Origin: Glutamicibacter halophytocola
GTDB taxonomy: Bacteria > Actinomycetota > Actinomycetes > Actinomycetales > Micrococcaceae
Direction: 5' to 3'
Assembly: GCF_001302565.1 (NCBI RefSeq)
Contig: NZ_CP012750.1
Location: 1,860,001 to 1,924,000, forward strand
Length of the DNA: 64,000 bases
The number at the start of each line of letters is the position of its first letter. Within the stretch, counting starts at the first letter, position 1. A program made the position numbers and the translations under genes. Under the pieces are notes generated by a model, which was not told where the DNA came from, made no database searches, and saw only the letters and a list, made by a program, of their open reading frames with translations. Positions 62,596 through 64,000 of this stretch are shown in pieces.

Positions 62596-64000
<1,405 letters not shown>

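Overview
The window is a GC-rich actinobacterial chromosome segment. Gene content and order point to the Micrococcaceae (Arthrobacter / Glutamicibacter / Paeniglutamicibacter group). The evidence is a menaquinol bc1 complex with a di-heme QcrC beside an actinobacterial ctaC-ctaD-ctaF oxidase cluster, DUF3043, DUF3097, actinobacterial integration host factor (mihF), a PriA without helicase motifs, and the order pyrR-pyrB-pyrC-PH-like-carA-carB-pyrF-mihF-gmk-rpoZ-coaBC-metK-priA. Genus is an inference; no rRNA or tRNA gene is present to settle it.

Layout. 1-4260: ctaE (cut by the window edge), qcrC, qcrA, qcrB, ending at a strong terminator. 4261-5517: a 410-bp stretch without a convincing gene, and a GntR/UTRA regulator. 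5518-8574: ctaC-ctaD-ctaF on the minus strand; with the qcr genes these encode the bc1-aa3 respiratory chain. 8725-15408: erpA-type Fe-S carrier, M20 peptidase, DUF3043 protein, pyrD, a lysophospholipase-like hydrolase, uppS-recO. 15487-18793: leuA with a clear leucine leader peptide, and a frameshifted FAD monooxygenase. 18826-22570: phoH-ybeY-CNNM-era. 22867-26919: GerMN lipoprotein, then hrcA-dnaJ-rsmE with a CIRCE operator. 26987-32599: DUF3097, DUF4870, lepA-hemW, a PemK/MazF-like protein, rpsT. 32600-41453: an accessory secreted protein, holA, comEC-comEA, degV, leuS with an attenuator-like leader. 41609-43514: DUF222/HNH protein. 43546-48664: glpD-glpF-glpK with a divergent SorC-type regulator. 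48675-64000: alpha/beta hydrolase, then the priA-to-pyrR block, in which pyrR is cut by the window edge.

Functionally this is mostly core genome: aerobic respiration, de novo pyrimidine synthesis (pyrR, B, C, carAB, F here; pyrD apart at 11.7 kb), leucine synthesis and charging, glycerol use, ribosome and RNA maturation, heat shock and DNA uptake. I found no CRISPR array, insertion sequence, prophage, rRNA or tRNA gene. The most interesting signals are regulatory: a leaderless leader peptide with five consecutive Leu codons ahead of leuA, an attenuator-like leader with a leaderless mini-ORF ahead of leuS, a possible small RNA between the DUF3043 gene and pyrD, and a structured leader ahead of rpsT. 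I see no wholly new multigene system.
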